The notes beneath the pieces are model-generated. The model was given only the letters and a program-made list of their open reading frames with translations. It was not told the DNA's origin and did not search any database. Below, in pieces: positions 21,831 through 33,752 of a stretch of 64,000 nucleotides of DNA; within the stretch, counting starts at the first letter, position 1; each line of letters opens with the position of its first letter. The position numbers were made by a program, and so were the translations under genes. The stretch comes from Holothuria scabra (lineage: Eukaryota > Echinodermata > Holothuroidea > Aspidochirotida > Holothuriidae), in the NCBI GenBank assembly GCA_037179385.1, contig CM074195.1, positions 5,078,438 to 5,142,437 of the forward strand, read 5' to 3'.

Positions 21831-23813
21831 CAGTGGCGTAGCTAGGATTTTTTCCAGGGGGGGCAAAGGTATGAAATTTCCCCAAAACTTTTCCCGGTCA
21901 ATGTGTATGTATTTCATATAAAATAGGCAAACTTACAAGTATAACAACATTACCATGTCATTTTGTAATATTACCTGCATTTTAATCTTAAAGTATAACA
22001 TAGAGCAATCGGAAATAACAAAGTATATTATTTTGGTAAACAATCTCTGGTTTATTTGTATGTACTAACGCAGTGGCGTACGCAGGATTTCTCTGAAGGG
22101 GGAGGGGCATGCATTATGGTCTAAGGGGAGGGGTGTCCGGAAATTTTTTGACGTTTTCAAAGAGCCTACATGCAAAATGGTGCAAGATATTCGACTTTGA
22201 CGGGAACAGTGTTAAAAGTTGAATCGTGGTGGTTCATGAGGATAAAACTGAAACTTTTGTGTCTTGACATGCATTTATTTATGCCATTTATGCTACCTTA
22301 CGAAGAAAAACTTGTCATTAAATTTGCACACTATTAGGAGTCAAAATAAAAGAGCATTGATCGGTATTTGTGGTTTTTCTTGGCCACAAAATGTTATTTT
22401 GTCATAAAGATTATCTAAGCGGAGCGCCACCATTGGTTGGCGCGGAGCGTATAGAAAATTTGGAAAAATCAGACCCCTCAGATGGCCGGAAATAGCATTT
22501 TCCAGGCTAATACGAAGAATCTAGCCAGTCGCTTTCTTCTTTTGTCGTTTGCAATAAAATGCTCACTTCAAAATATGTTCGCAAACTGCAAAGTGATCAG
22601 AGAGTTAAGAGCTAATTTTACCCCAAATATGTTTTAATATTTTGCCCAAAAGACCGAGCGAAGCGCCACCATTGGTTGGCGCGGAGCGTAAAAAAAAATT
22701 CGAAAAATCAGACCCCTCAGATGGTCAAAATAGCGTATTTATGCTTGTAAAGAGAATCTAAACATGTAGTCTTTTTTATCGATGCCACCAGTGGGAAACA
22801 GAGTCTACCTTTTTAAGTAAAAATTGGAATTTGACAGAATTTGCCTAGGTCTATTTATAGGAATTATAAAAAAAAAATTGGCATCACTGAAAGACCTTGC
22901 AGGGACAATCCTTCCCCTTTGAAAATTTTTGAAAAATTGGGTGTCCTTATAAGCAATCTGGTGCCACATATGCTATCTTTTGAAGTAAAATCTGTGTTAA
23001 TAAAGTTATACTACGTATTTTTAAGAACAAAGTAAAATTGCATCTGTGAAGGGGCATGGCCCAATGGTTTCCCCTTCGCACGCCACTAAGGAGGCCTAAT
23101 AGTGGCTCGATCACACAGGATATCCTTTGAGAAAAGCAGTCTGTTAAGTGTGGAAGGCTACAAGGTACTCATTGCCCATTTATTGTTACACTCAAAGTGA
23201 GCAGAAAGCTATTTTCCCGAACTAGCTTGTAAGCCTCCAAGGATTAGGCTAAGTAACAAAATCTAAGTGTGCCAACGGATCCCGTTAATTCTAATTTCTA
23301 GATTAACTTTAAGTTTATCGTTGGCCATGAATTGTTTCAGCCCCATCCATCGTTATGTACACAGAGTAAAATCGTACAGCTACTGCTAGCTTGTAGAAGA
23401 ACATAACAACCTCGGGGGTCTACGGTAGTGACTTGTCAGTTTTCACATCCTTTTACTGAATTTCCAAAGTATCACCTGAATAGCAGCTTCCTGTGCACTG
23501 AAATGCACTGATCATAACCCCCGTGCGTATACAAGCACAAGAGAACATTCAATCTGCTACGTGGCGAGTTCATTTCTGTGGAAAACGAATCGAGCCGGTT
23601 CATGCGACACTGACGAAATCTGGATTAATTTGTTGCATGAAAATACGAATTATGTATGAGAAATGTCTCACAATTCCTTATTCTAACAAAAATTTTTTGT
23701 GAAATTTATGTAATAATAAGGAGATTCATCAAATTTCCCCATTTTCATCAAATTTCCCCAAAAATTTTTCCAGGGGGGGCAACTTGCCCCCCCCCCCAGT
23801 AGCTACGCCACTG
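21831..23813 (+). mobile_element. 1,983-bp composite hAT-like element, copy 1
   Basis: The ends are CAGTGGCGTAGCTAGGATTT and AGTAGCTACGCCACTG, an inverted repeat, and CTTGAAAG lies outside both ends (21823-21830, 23814-23821), a perfect 8-bp target duplication. A second CAGTGGCGTACGCAGG end lies inside at 22071 and pairs with CGCACGCCACT at 23077-23087, so an older element is nested within. Two copies of the hairpin module sit at 22412 and 22652. No transposase frame is present. A second copy with the same nested structure is at 45251-47278. Confidence 0.9.
22412..22780 (+). repeat. Two tandem hairpin modules
   Basis: The cores GGAGCGCCACCATTGGTTGG (from 22421) and GAAGCGCCACCATTGGTTGG (from 22660) lie about 240 bp apart, each followed by AAAATT(C)GAAAAATCAGA and CCCCTCAGATGG. 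In the other composite copy they fall at 45835 and 46067. Confidence 0.75.
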
Positions 23814-23824
23814 CTTGAAAGACA

Positions 23825-24334
23825 ATGGAAAATATTACAATCACGATTCTGCTGCTTCAAATAACGCAAGTTCATGTAGGTATCGCTTTACAAATCATAA
23901 CCCGGCGTATTCGTTTAGCGACTACCAGAAATTCTAACGTAGAAGTGGGCACCCGCAAGGCACAAAAGGGCAGCACAGAATGTCACGTTTGTAGTCAGTA
24001 TGTATATCAGTGGTTACAATATGTGATAACTGGGTGGCAGACTGAAACCACATTTGGGAATTTCCCCTTCTTAAAATACAAAGACGTGAAAAGTCTAAAA
24101 AAGAGAACAGAAAGAAAATTTATACTGATTTATTCACGAAAATGCTTCTTCTGCTATGCAAGCACACGAAGGAGGTCGGTGAATAGGGCCTACTTTGCCA
24201 GCGCCAAGGGGACCATCACCCCGCGGAGCGCATTCTGTTTTAGCTCCTCAGCTTCCAATACCATGGAACCGAGGAAGGAATATGTTGTACAGCCTGCTAC
24301 GAAGGCAAGGGGATCAGAAACTTACATATGGTAG
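23825..24334 (+). CDS. Unrecognised open frame, 169 codons
   Basis: The frame opens with ATG four bases after the right target duplication of the composite element. The first 21 residues (MENITITILLLQITQVHVGI...) are hydrophobic enough to suggest a signal or membrane segment. The rest is basic, with several Arg/Lys clusters and scattered Cys. I recognise no domain, there are no evident splice sites or repeats of it in the window, and it is adjacent to an element border. Length alone makes it slightly better than background in this AT-rich DNA, but a chance frame is the more likely reading. Confidence 0.15.
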   Translation: MENITITILLLQITQVHVGIALQIITRRIRLATTRNSNVEVGTRKAQKGSTECHVCSQYVYQWLQYVITGWQTETTFGNFPFLKYKDVKSLKKRTERKFILIYSRKCFFCYASTRRRSVNRAYFASAKGTITPRSAFCFSSSASNTMEPRKEYVVQPATKARGSETYIW

Positions 24335-25390
24335 AGATCATCAGCATTCTTTTCAAAATCTAATAGTTCCTATCGCTGGTTTGTTTATGGATTTGTATTT
24401 TAACAGCAAAATTTTAGCGCACGTTTGAGATCCATCAGTAATGTCTTAACTATCATTGTAAGAGGTTTGAAATGTTCTATCTAATATTTGCATTCACATT
24501 GCTTTGAAGATTGTATACATTCAACACGAGATGACTTCAAAGATCTTCAAAGCGTACCGAATATTCATTACGAGTTATTTCAAAGTTCATGTATACTTAA
24601 GGACTTTTGTTGCCTTCTAAATGACTCGAGCTTCAACATGATGCAACCTCGAAAAGTAGTTTATGACAGCGCATAGTCATACTTTGCAGTTGCAAGAAAC
24701 TTAAAGAATTTGATCCAAACAACTATTCCCTATCCAAACTACATGGTCAATAGCTTTACGTTATCACGACATAAAATTGTAAACGCCCTCTGACTTTTTC
24801 TAATTCTTTTTCAATGGTTGGTGAACATGTAGGCCTGTGCGTTGTCTTTACGGTTACAATAAATAAATAAAAAAGGCTACCCTTAAAGATACATCGCCAT
24901 TAAGTAGCTCTTATCACGATCGTAAATCCTAACTGCAGTTACTTAACACTTAAATCATTCACTCTTCGCGGTAGTCTGACCTGTAACAATTCAGTTAGCC
25001 TACATTATGACCATACTTGATGGAATCGGTCACAGGTGAGGGACACAGCGATTTCTATTTCTTGTAGAGTTTCCACAAGAAACACATAAAAAACTCCAGC
25101 TACATTTCTCTTTGTTCAGTTGTAACAGCTTCAGAGCTAACGTTACAGACCCAGAGCCTGAAACTGTCTCGCAAAATCATTGGGGTGCAGAAATTAAGGT
25201 AGCCGACAGTGTCTCTATGGCGGCCGCCCCTTTTTTCGCAGCTAAAAGCTGGACGAAAAAAGTGGCTATAAATAAGGAAGCCATGATATTTTTTTTTAAA
25301 CATACAGTGCTAACCATGGACATGAAGGAGTCTTAAAAAACAAATTGCGGAGTCACCGTAAGTAGAGGTTACTGCCCGAAAAGAAAAAAA
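24335..25390. other. Intergenic, nothing recognised
   Basis: AT-rich sequence with an AATAAATAAATAAAA stretch near 24859. No gene or repeat was recognised. Confidence 0.35.
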
Positions 25391-25393
25391 AAC

Positions 25394-25510
25394 TATCTAA
25401 GCGAAACGCCACCATAAGTTGGCACAAGGTTACAGTACATCTAGAAAAATCGCTACTCTTAGACACATAAAATGTCTCAGGATGTCTTGTTAGTAAAATC
25501 TAAACACACT
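25394..25510 (+). repeat. Hairpin module, degraded copy
   Basis: CTATCTAAGCGAAACGCCACC and AAGTTGGCACAAGG are followed by GAAAAATCGCTACTCTTAGA, matching the module at 112-260 with many changes. No surrounding element end is clear. Confidence 0.55.
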
Positions 25511-25707
25511 TAAACCCAGTACCATTAGAAATGAGACGTTAGGTTATAATTCTTGCCCAAGCTGTGGCTATGGTTAGCCTACATTCGCATTTATTGGCGA
25601 TGTGCTACAATGTAAAAAATATCGTTATCTTACAGTATAATACTGGCAGCTGGGGTTCCGGTGTCTGTTATTTTACAGTTGTGCGTTAATCCAATATTAG
25701 CGGTACC

Positions 25708-25709
<2 letters not shown>

Positions 25710-25751
<42 letters not shown>
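25710..25751. repeat. T42 homopolymer
   Basis: An uninterrupted run of 42 T follows GGTACCTA. It may be the A-tail of a minus-strand retroposed copy, but I see no target duplication around it. Length may be inaccurate in the assembly. Confidence 0.85.
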
Positions 25752-25752
<1 letters not shown>

Positions 25753-27763
25753 AACACTAAAATGATCTTCGGGTGTATGGAAAAAAAATGTCACATGTGA
25801 GCAGTGATCCATATTTTCTGGCCCTCTCATGCAAATAAAATAACGTTCTCTGAACCGGAATTCTAGCTGCCAGTATTTGCACTCTAAATTTACAACCTGT
25901 TTACAGATTTCAATGCACCGCCCAATAGTGCATCAATGAATATAGTTTATGCTTGACAACATCATCGTTTAAACTCCCCGTTAACTCCCTTATAGTTTTC
26001 AACTGTAAAATTGTAAAACAAATTTATGGCATATCATATTTATGTTTTGGTAGCACTGGTACATTGTATTGTGGTACATTGTATTGTGTAAATCGATAAT
26101 GAGTAAAACGAATGCATGTGAGGTATATCAGATTGGTGTTTAAATTATCCACAAAATAAGTGGTATAGTCATTTCTTCATAAGCAAGAGAGCAAGTGACA
26201 AATTGTTAGCGCTATATGAGTGGAATCTTTTAACCTGATTGAGACATTGCTTGAGAACCCGAGTCGTCATCTTGGGGAGTGTGGTACCTAGAAGTGCGTA
26301 ACTTTTACGCTAAATTAGGTGAGTTGAAAGCAATAAGAACAACCTTTTCTACAAACTTGAATTAACCATGCCAGTGATGTGAACATGACTCTATAGAGCG
26401 ATATACAAATTAAAAAAGCAAAATATGACACCCATGACCATATTTGAGGGTAATTCTTCCAGGGCAACTTCAAGTAAGATTTTATGGGTGACAAATGTAG
26501 TGAAACTCCTACCAAGAGCGGATCCGGCTGACATTTTGAAGAATGGGAGCTGAACTAGAAAGAGAAAGCAGTTGAAGTCCAGTTAAATTTGATTATATTA
26601 AAGGAAGATGTAAGCCCACGCCTGCCTGAACTGCTACCTGGGCTAAGAGCCACCTTCAGTTGAAGTAGTCAGACGGAATCGTGCAGAAAATTTTGAAAAA
26701 CCCGCAACCACTCGGACAGACGGAATTTTCATTTTAAAACATGTTTTTGCAATATTTTTTATTTTGAGGACATGAAAATTTCTGCTTTCTCTTGTAGAAA
26801 GAAGAATCAAACCTTGTAAAATGTCGGAGTCACACTCAGACTACAAAAGACATCCTTTTTTTTTTTTTAAAAAAAATATCAAATCTCAGTTCAAGGGCAC
26901 CCGGGGACACAAGATTTTCCAGGAGACGTGCCCCCTGCCTTCCCTTCCTAGCCGACGCCACTGTGAAAAGTATGCTCCCACGTTATTGAAGAAACTTTAC
27001 TAACCGAAAGGAATTCGATCACTTAAAAGTGTATTTTCAGTAGTTTATACTGGGAGACTGCCAAAAAATACTGGTCGGCAACCTTGGTCACGATTAAAGC
27101 ATTGTGCCCATCCAGTCTCTTTTGAAGATTTTGGAGGATCAAAATTTCGTTAGGGAGGCTGCGTCAAACAAACCTTATGGATGAAATAAAGGATCTGTCA
27201 ATCAAAATGTCCACCCAGAAAAGGGAATAAACACCAATATTAGGTATTGTCTGATAGAACCGGATTAGATGGGTGCTTCAACTTCATCCTTACAGCTCTA
27301 TGGTTTGACGAAAAGTTAAAAATCATGATGCAGCAATTTTGCCCTATGTTATTTCTGACATATTGAAAACAATTGTAACAGTAGACAAGTATCGTGTTTA
27401 AAGAAGGAATTATCTGACGCCAACCAACAAAGGAGTTTAAACATTCTGCCGCCTGTTACCTTGAGAGAGAATATACATAAATTTAAACACCACCTTATCT
27501 ACATAAAACTAAACTAAACCTGCACGTTTGTTGTACGTGATTTTTTCCTTGGAATGTGTGAAAACAAAGTTTTTAAATAACCATTCCAAGTGAATGTACA
27601 GTACATGTATCACCAACATGATTTACCTTCGTGTCTTTCGATGTAGGCACATACTATGACAATATGAGTGCATCCAATATACGTGCAGGAGGAATGCACA
27701 TCCCCTGAATAGGCAACATCATAGTGGGTATAGCCCGCACCTCCAAAATCTGTCACTAAATTG
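25752..27763. other. Intergenic with a degraded module
   Basis: At 26642-26760 GCTAAGAGCCACCTTCAGTTG and GCAGAAAATTTTGAAAAACC recall the hairpin module. TTTTTTTTTTTTAAAAAAAA at about 26857-26876 is a simple T/A switch. Nothing else is recognised. Confidence 0.35.
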
Positions 27764-28095
27764 CACTCTAAAATCAAAAGGGTGAGCTTAATCACTCTTT
27801 AATTGATGGAGTGAAAAGTGTGAATTCACGCGTTAGAGTGATAATTCACTCCAAGAAGAGTGAAATTCCCTCTAAAAGAGCGAAGTTTCACTCTTGATGG
27901 AGTGCCTACAGTGATCATTCTTTAAAAAGAGCGGTCGGTCGTAGAGGAGTGAATGTATCCTCTTCCTGTAGCGAATTTCACTCTTCTCGGAGTGGAATTT
28001 ACTGTTTTGGGAGTAAATTAACACTCTAATGGAGTAAATTCACACTTTTCACTCTATAAGAGAGTGATCAAGTTCATTCCTTTGATTTAAGAGTG
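27764..28095. mobile_element. Foldback element, GAGTG/CACTC family, copy 1
   Basis: It begins CACTCTAAAATCAAAAG and ends CTTTGATTTAAGAGTG, and the inner sequence is one long imperfect inverted repeat of GAGTGAA/TTCACTC words. A 332-bp foldback with no coding capacity. The second copy is at 53801-54203. TG flanks both ends, but that is too short to be called a target duplication. Confidence 0.8.
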
Positions 28096-28694
28096 TGCTA
28101 AACGCCGTACCTTGGTGAGCATGCAAGGCCCTGGCGGGTAACTAGAACACTATAGTTGTGCATGCCGTGTAATGTAGGTGCACTCTGCGCTCTTTTAAAT
28201 TTCATGTAAACCAATGAGGAGTTACTAACTTACAACTTGGGTCAACCTCAATAACAAATGTCCTTGTGGTTACATTATGTCTGTCTCTCATGCGAACATT
28301 TTATCAACTACAATTGGCATGTCATGTTTATCAAAATTAAATATTATTAATAAATTTAGAAGTTAACCCATTTTAAGATACATGGCACAGGTGAACATTA
28401 AGTGATATTTTGACATAGGCCTAAAATACATATTTTCGGTAGGTCTAGATCCCCCTGCTCCCAGTAGGCTCCTACCTTGACGACTACAACACAGCCACGA
28501 CCCCCGAACTGTTTGTATCTCTTTTTCAGACGACATTGCCTACATATAATTTAACAAACATGTCACTTAACATACCAACACATATGTACTGTAGTATGTT
28601 CAGTTAGGCACTTATGTTAACGCTGACAAGAGCGGCGTATCCAACATACATTTATTGGTAAGAAACAAAGGCCAGACTGGGTATGAAAGGCAGT
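28096..28694. other. Intergenic, nothing recognised
   Basis: No gene, RNA or repeat was recognised in this AT-rich stretch. Confidence 0.35.
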
Positions 28695-28920
28695 CAATTT
28701 CCACCCACAATTTGCAATTTTTGTAGTACGGTCTACAGAATTTTTCAATTGGCTCAGCTCTTTGATTGAGAGCAAATTAAAAACATGCAGAGTTACTGTA
28801 GCTCACATTACACAGCATTTACTGTACTGAGAGTGTGCTGTTTACACATTGGGGTCTTGTATACTCACCCTAATGCAATAAACTGAGATTGCGTCTGGAT
28901 GATGATGACTTTTTGACAGT
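28695..28920 (+). repeat. Dispersed repeat, pair with 49935-50130
   Basis: Shared blocks in the same order: GTCTACAGAA, CTTTGATTGA(G/C)AGCAA, TTAAAAACA(T/C)GCAGAG, AGCTCA(C/T)ATTACACAGCAT, GGTCTTGTATACTCACCC and GCAATAAACTGAGA. The nature of the repeat is unknown. Confidence 0.6.
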
Positions 28921-29166
28921 TGAGGGAGGGGCTTAAATGAAGAAGTTGAGGAGAACTGCCTTTGCCTGGGGGTCAGAAGATTAGGCCTTAAATCACCACT
29001 ATCAGAACAAGCATTAAAGGGGAAGTTTGAGCAAAAAAATATTTTCAGATGTGCAAGAGGAACAAAGGTTACGGTAGGGTAAAACTTCCATTCAAATCCG
29101 AGACGTGTATTTCTGAAGATATCAGTAAATGAGTCACGAGATATGTGTTTCAAAGTGAGTTTGATG

Positions 29167-29990
29167 CAGTGGCGTAACCATCGGGGGGGGGGGGGGCAGG
29201 GGGAAAACTGCCCCCATACAAAAAAATTGGAAGGGAAGAAAAAACAGGAAGGGAAGAAAGGGGAGGAAAGAAAGGAAAAAGAGGAAAAGAGAGGGAAGAG
29301 AAGAAAAGTGAGGAGGGAAAAAGGAGGGGAATGAAAGGAAAGATAAGCAGAAGAAAAGAGGAAAACGGAAAAGAAGGGGAAGGGAAAGAAATGGGAAAGG
29401 AAAAAAGAGAAAAGTGAGAAAAGAAAGAAAGTAAGTAGGTCAACTATACATCAAGAACAAGATTGATTTGCATTCATGGAACGCTGTTTTGGTCAATATA
29501 TGAACATTCATGTAGAAAAATATATGAACATTCATTTAGTCGCCTAAAGTTCACAAAGTTATATCTAAGCTCCACTTTTTCGGAGGAAAGACCTTCCTCT
29601 CTTGCTCTTTGCTCAACAGTCCGGAGCAACAATATGGAGCTTATGTTGTAGAAAGCTTGCCCTTTTGAAACAATAATGTGATGATATGGAGCTTATATTG
29701 CAGAACTGAGCTTTGGATTCTGGGTTTCCTGTGAGGAAGTTTAAAAGAATCGGGGGGATTACTGAAGAATCTGCACTCCCTCCAAATATTGGTGGAAAAT
29801 CTGTGAATGATTGCTTTTCTAAAGTCCTCCGGACTTTTACATTGGTGTTCACATTTGCAAGAAGAATCGGAAAACTTATCCACTACTTACAAGCCCAACA
29901 TGCCATTTCCGGCTGTCTGGGTGGTCGCGATTTTTCAAAACTTTCTGTACGCTCTGCGCCAACTGAAGATTGTCTTTCTATCACGACCTC
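29167..29990 (+). mobile_element. Non-autonomous element, family B, with purine tract
   Basis: It starts CAGTGGCGTAACCATCGG and a run of 14 G, then a nearly pure A/G tract at 29229-29431. Family blocks follow (ATGGAGCTTA, TGGATTCTGGGTTTCCTGTG, ACTGAAGAATCTGCA). An inverted hairpin module lies at about 29898-29965 (TTTCCGGCTGTCTGGG, GATTTTTCAAAACTTTCTGT, GCTCTGCGCCAACTG). The right border is uncertain. Confidence 0.6.
29229..29431 (+). repeat. Purine-only tract, about 200 bp
   Basis: The plus strand is almost entirely A and G in irregular GGAA, GAAA and GAGG words, with only a few T or C. Such mirror-like polypurine DNA can adopt triplex structure. It appears to be part of the surrounding element. 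Confidence 0.85.
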
Positions 29991-31691
29991 ATATTCTAGA
30001 CAGGGGAACCATTGGCCTTCCGCACTCAAATGCTCTCATACAAACCTGTCATCAGATACCTTTCAGCCCTGCCAGTTGTGAAGCCTTTCTATGGATTCTT
30101 TAGTTATTGGAGTGTCAAAATTTTATCAATGCAAAGCAGATATTTACAGAACCAAACCAAATTCGTCTTATACAAAGTTCCAACTGCCCGAATCCATTCA
30201 TGATTGATGATCGGAACTGCATGCCCGGCATATCAGATAAGATTAGGTTAGATGAAGATCTTAGGCACAGTTTCTAGCCAATGAGTTTAAAGGGAAATAT
30301 TGTGTTTAAAATGCACCAACAAAGACAAAGCAAATGGCCCAGACACTATCCGACAATTCAGTCTCAATCATAAACCACAGCAGTAGCTACATCTCTTCAA
30401 AATACTGTGAGCAAGAAAAGCCATAGAGATTGCATCATTTGAACCTTGTTGAAAGTTTGTGTGAACAAATTTGTCTTGAGTCACAAACAACTAAATTTCT
30501 ATCTGTGGAAAAACTTATTTCTCGAAAAAGAAGTCGAGCATACTGCCATATTTTTGATAATCTATCAATATGTGCCAAAAAAGGATGATTTTTTCTTGCA
30601 AAACAAACGCAATATTTCCCTTTAAGCCGAGCCGGTCACGGCTTTTTTCCAGTTGTGTCTTACTGGCTTTGGTTCCCTTTTCCAATAATAATGTTAAGCA
30701 TTTTGATGTAAAAATTTCCATTTTAATCTGCTGTAAGTAGGACTGAGACCCCTATTTTCGTTCGGGTTGGCAAGACAGTGTTGTATGCACGTACTGACGA
30801 AAAAAGGGAACGCCGTACGCGTTATCCTGAACTCGGTTTGTGAATCCCACTCTGTCCTCCACAATCTCACGCGACAGTGAATTACCGAAGTTGCTTTTTC
30901 ACCTTACTCTTTTCAGTTGCCCGAGAAGAAAAACTTGATAATTTGCTCTTACTGCTGACAGCAGGTTTAAAAAACATAAACAATTCATTTCCTTGCAAAG
31001 TCGTCAAAAAGGGGAAAGATAAGATTGACAGATAAACACATGTCGCCAATATCTTCCAAATCATTCAAATTGTCCAATATTTACTTGCTAATCTCTAAAA
31101 CCTGTCAACCTGGTCAAGGTTTGAAGAGGTATTTTTCACGAGTAGGGAAAGATGCCTGTACATCAAATGTACAACTGATATTTGGTTGGACTTCCTTAGT
31201 TGTGAAAATTTTGTAAATATTAATCAGTCAGCTAAAAAAGTGTAAACGTCCATTTGTCACAAGCCTTCACATAAGAAGGGTTGAGGGTCACATCAAAGTT
31301 TTGATATGTATAGAGGGGTAACGTACTTATTCAACACTTTTTTGGTAAAATTTCCATTGAAATCCGGTGTGTGGTTCTCAAGATGAGAGCAGGTAAGTTG
31401 TCACATTTCGACAAAATATTAACCTGATGCAAACACACAAGACATCGTATCCTCTCATTAATGTAAAGTCTTTTGTTTTTCTTTAAATTTCACAGGCAAT
31501 TTTCTCCTCAACAATTCCATATTATCAGAATGTGATTGCATAAGTGACATAAGAACTAAACAAAATTTTGCATTCCCCTACAGGGAGGTCCTATCCTAAT
31601 AACTTCAAGGTCAACACAACAGTCTGAAAATAGAATGGGAGGCAAAGCATTCCATATCAAGGAAGTGGTAAAACCTCTGCTGCCATCAAAC
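29991..31691. other. Intergenic, no gene recognised
   Basis: AT-rich DNA without a domain-bearing frame, RNA gene or repeat that I could name. Confidence 0.35.
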
Positions 31692-32165
31692 CAGTGGCGT
31701 AACTGTCCGGGGGGGGGGGGGCAATAGCATAGAGGTTTCCCGATTTTGAACTAGTTGAGATGTGTTAGTTTGTGGGTGTCTTAGGGCCTTAAGGGAAGTG
31801 TTAAGAGGGGGGGGGGGGCAATTTTGGACCATGCAACTCACCCTACCCCATTGACCGAAAGGTACATTTTTATGCTAAATTTATTTGCTTTTTCTACGAG
31901 CAAGAACAACTTTTTTTTAAATAAATCTGATATTTTCCTTAAGTGTGAACACTACTGTCAGACTGTATAAACATGGAAGTACTACCTTAAAAATCTGGGT
32001 TCTTTTACACATTGGTCAATATGGAGCTTGTATTGCAGAAAATAGAATAGATTCAGGGTGTCATGTAAGAAAATTTGCATATTTGGGGGACTATCGAAGA
32101 ATCTGCGTTTCCTATTAGCATATATCTGAGACAGCATGCATCGACTGAAGATCGTGTTATCTAAA
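31692..32165 (+). mobile_element. Non-autonomous element, family B
   Basis: It starts CAGTGGCGTAACTGTCCGG then G12, and carries TTAAGTGTGAACACTACTG, ATGGAGCTTGTATTGCAG, GGGTGTCATGTAAGAAAA and CATCGACTGAAGATCG. The right end is missing, so the copy is truncated or rearranged; beyond it lies a short run of CAAAACATT words (32190-32250). Confidence 0.55.
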
Positions 32166-33461
32166 GGCCTGTATACACGAGCAACATTTGCAAAACATTC
32201 CCAAAACATTTCCAAAACATCCACTGGCAACAAATCCAAAACATGCTTGACTATGCAGTCGGTCATGGTCTGATTCAACTGAATGAAAATGTGAACCTGT
32301 TCCCTCTTACCTGCTATTTTGGGTAAGGCAATTGGGCTGATGCGCGGTAGTCACCGTTCACTGTTATCAGTAGCTTGGTGGCTTAGATTAAATTTACTGA
32401 ATTTTTCAAAAACACTGGTCAAAATGCTGTGATAAGGTAGTCATGAATACGACTTAGTGTCCAATTTATGGCAATAATTTACAAAGACATTTGAAATGAT
32501 AAATAGTATCCATTCTTAGTAATGCGGGTAATCTCTGAAAGAACGAGGATTCTTACCGCAAAATGGCAGCTTGATCAATTAGACAAGATTTTCAAAAAGG
32601 AAGTTTTTGATACACTCGACACCACTAAAGCTAATGATAGTCATACTCAACAATTATCGGTATTTCATTTTAGCAGGGAGTTGTCAGGGACAACTCCCTG
32701 ACTCCGAGGGTAGACCATTTTTTACCAGGGAGTCGTCCCTGACTGCTTTCACTTTCGCCATTAGAGGTCTTCGTTTTTAAAAAGGGCAATCAGACCTTGC
32801 TTTTTACAAATTTTCCACTACTTAAATCTGCGCAACAATCATACATTGATTTAAAACTAAAAAGAGATCTGTCCGCACCGGCTGACGTAGTGATTGGTCA
32901 TCGTATTGATGAAGGCGTCCAGTTTTGCATCTGTGTGGAATTTAGTTAACCGAAAAAATCATAATAATACTAAATTTACACCATTCCCATTCAACAGTAA
33001 TTATCACAAAATTGAACTTGGAAAAACCTCTTCAGTGTCTGTTGATTCTAGTTAATAATTAATAAAAAAAAAATAGGAAACGAAGTTTTGGCAAAAAATT
33101 AATTTTCGCTGCTCAACTTGACTTAATTTCCGATATATCATGAAAAATACTTGGGAGAAATTGGGGAAAAATTGTGACAATTGGCTGGTTTTTTTTTTAA
33201 ATGATTTTCGGACGACTGCTTTGCCCTTTACGTTTTGTGCATTTTATTCAAATCTTCGATTACGTTGTTCCATCATATTTTAACGCAGGTCATGTCTTCA
33301 AATGAAATGTGAACTACCTGTATGCTACAAAACAAGTGAATAAGGGAAAGACGAAGAACTGACTGATTCAGAGGGACCAAAAAATTTATATAATGAATGA
33401 AAAGAGATAATGGATATTTGCTTTCGAAATGCTTGCTACACAGAAAATAAGAAGTTCGTCG
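32166..33461. other. Intergenic with paired short palindromes
   Basis: CAGGGAGTTG with CAACTCCCTG at 32674-32700, and CAGGGAGTCGTCCCTG at 32726-32741, are two more of the recurrent palindromes. The remainder holds nothing I recognise. Confidence 0.35.
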
Positions 33462-33577
33462 CTATCCTAAAACCGAGTCCTTTGCCCCTATAGTGACTCA
33501 CTAATTTGTGAGTAATTATGGGGACAAAGCAACAAGTGAGTTACAATGTTGACAAAATGACTCCGTTTTTAGAATAG
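33462..33577. repeat. Small foldback element, 116 bp
   Basis: CTATCCTAAAACCGAGTC at the left pairs with GACTCCGTTTTTAGAATAG at the right, and the centre CTTTGCCCCTATAGTGACTCAC pairs with GTGAGTAATTATGGGGACAAAG. Nearly the whole unit forms one imperfect hairpin. No copy elsewhere in the window was seen. Confidence 0.65.
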
Positions 33578-33752
33578 TGACTTACTCTTTACTTTCTGTC
33601 TATTTAGATGAGCTGAAATTTCAACCGTAAAAGCTTTTTTTTGTCAACCAATTTTTCACTTTAAACATTTGAAGTCATTATCATATGATTGTTGTTTGAT
33701 TGTAATTTGTTTGGTTTTTCTTTGATTACTACTGGTTAATTATTTTGTATTG

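Noticed and set aside
29150..29443. Minus-strand frame rich in Phe, Ser and Pro
   Set aside because: It is only the translation of the purine-only tract on the other strand.
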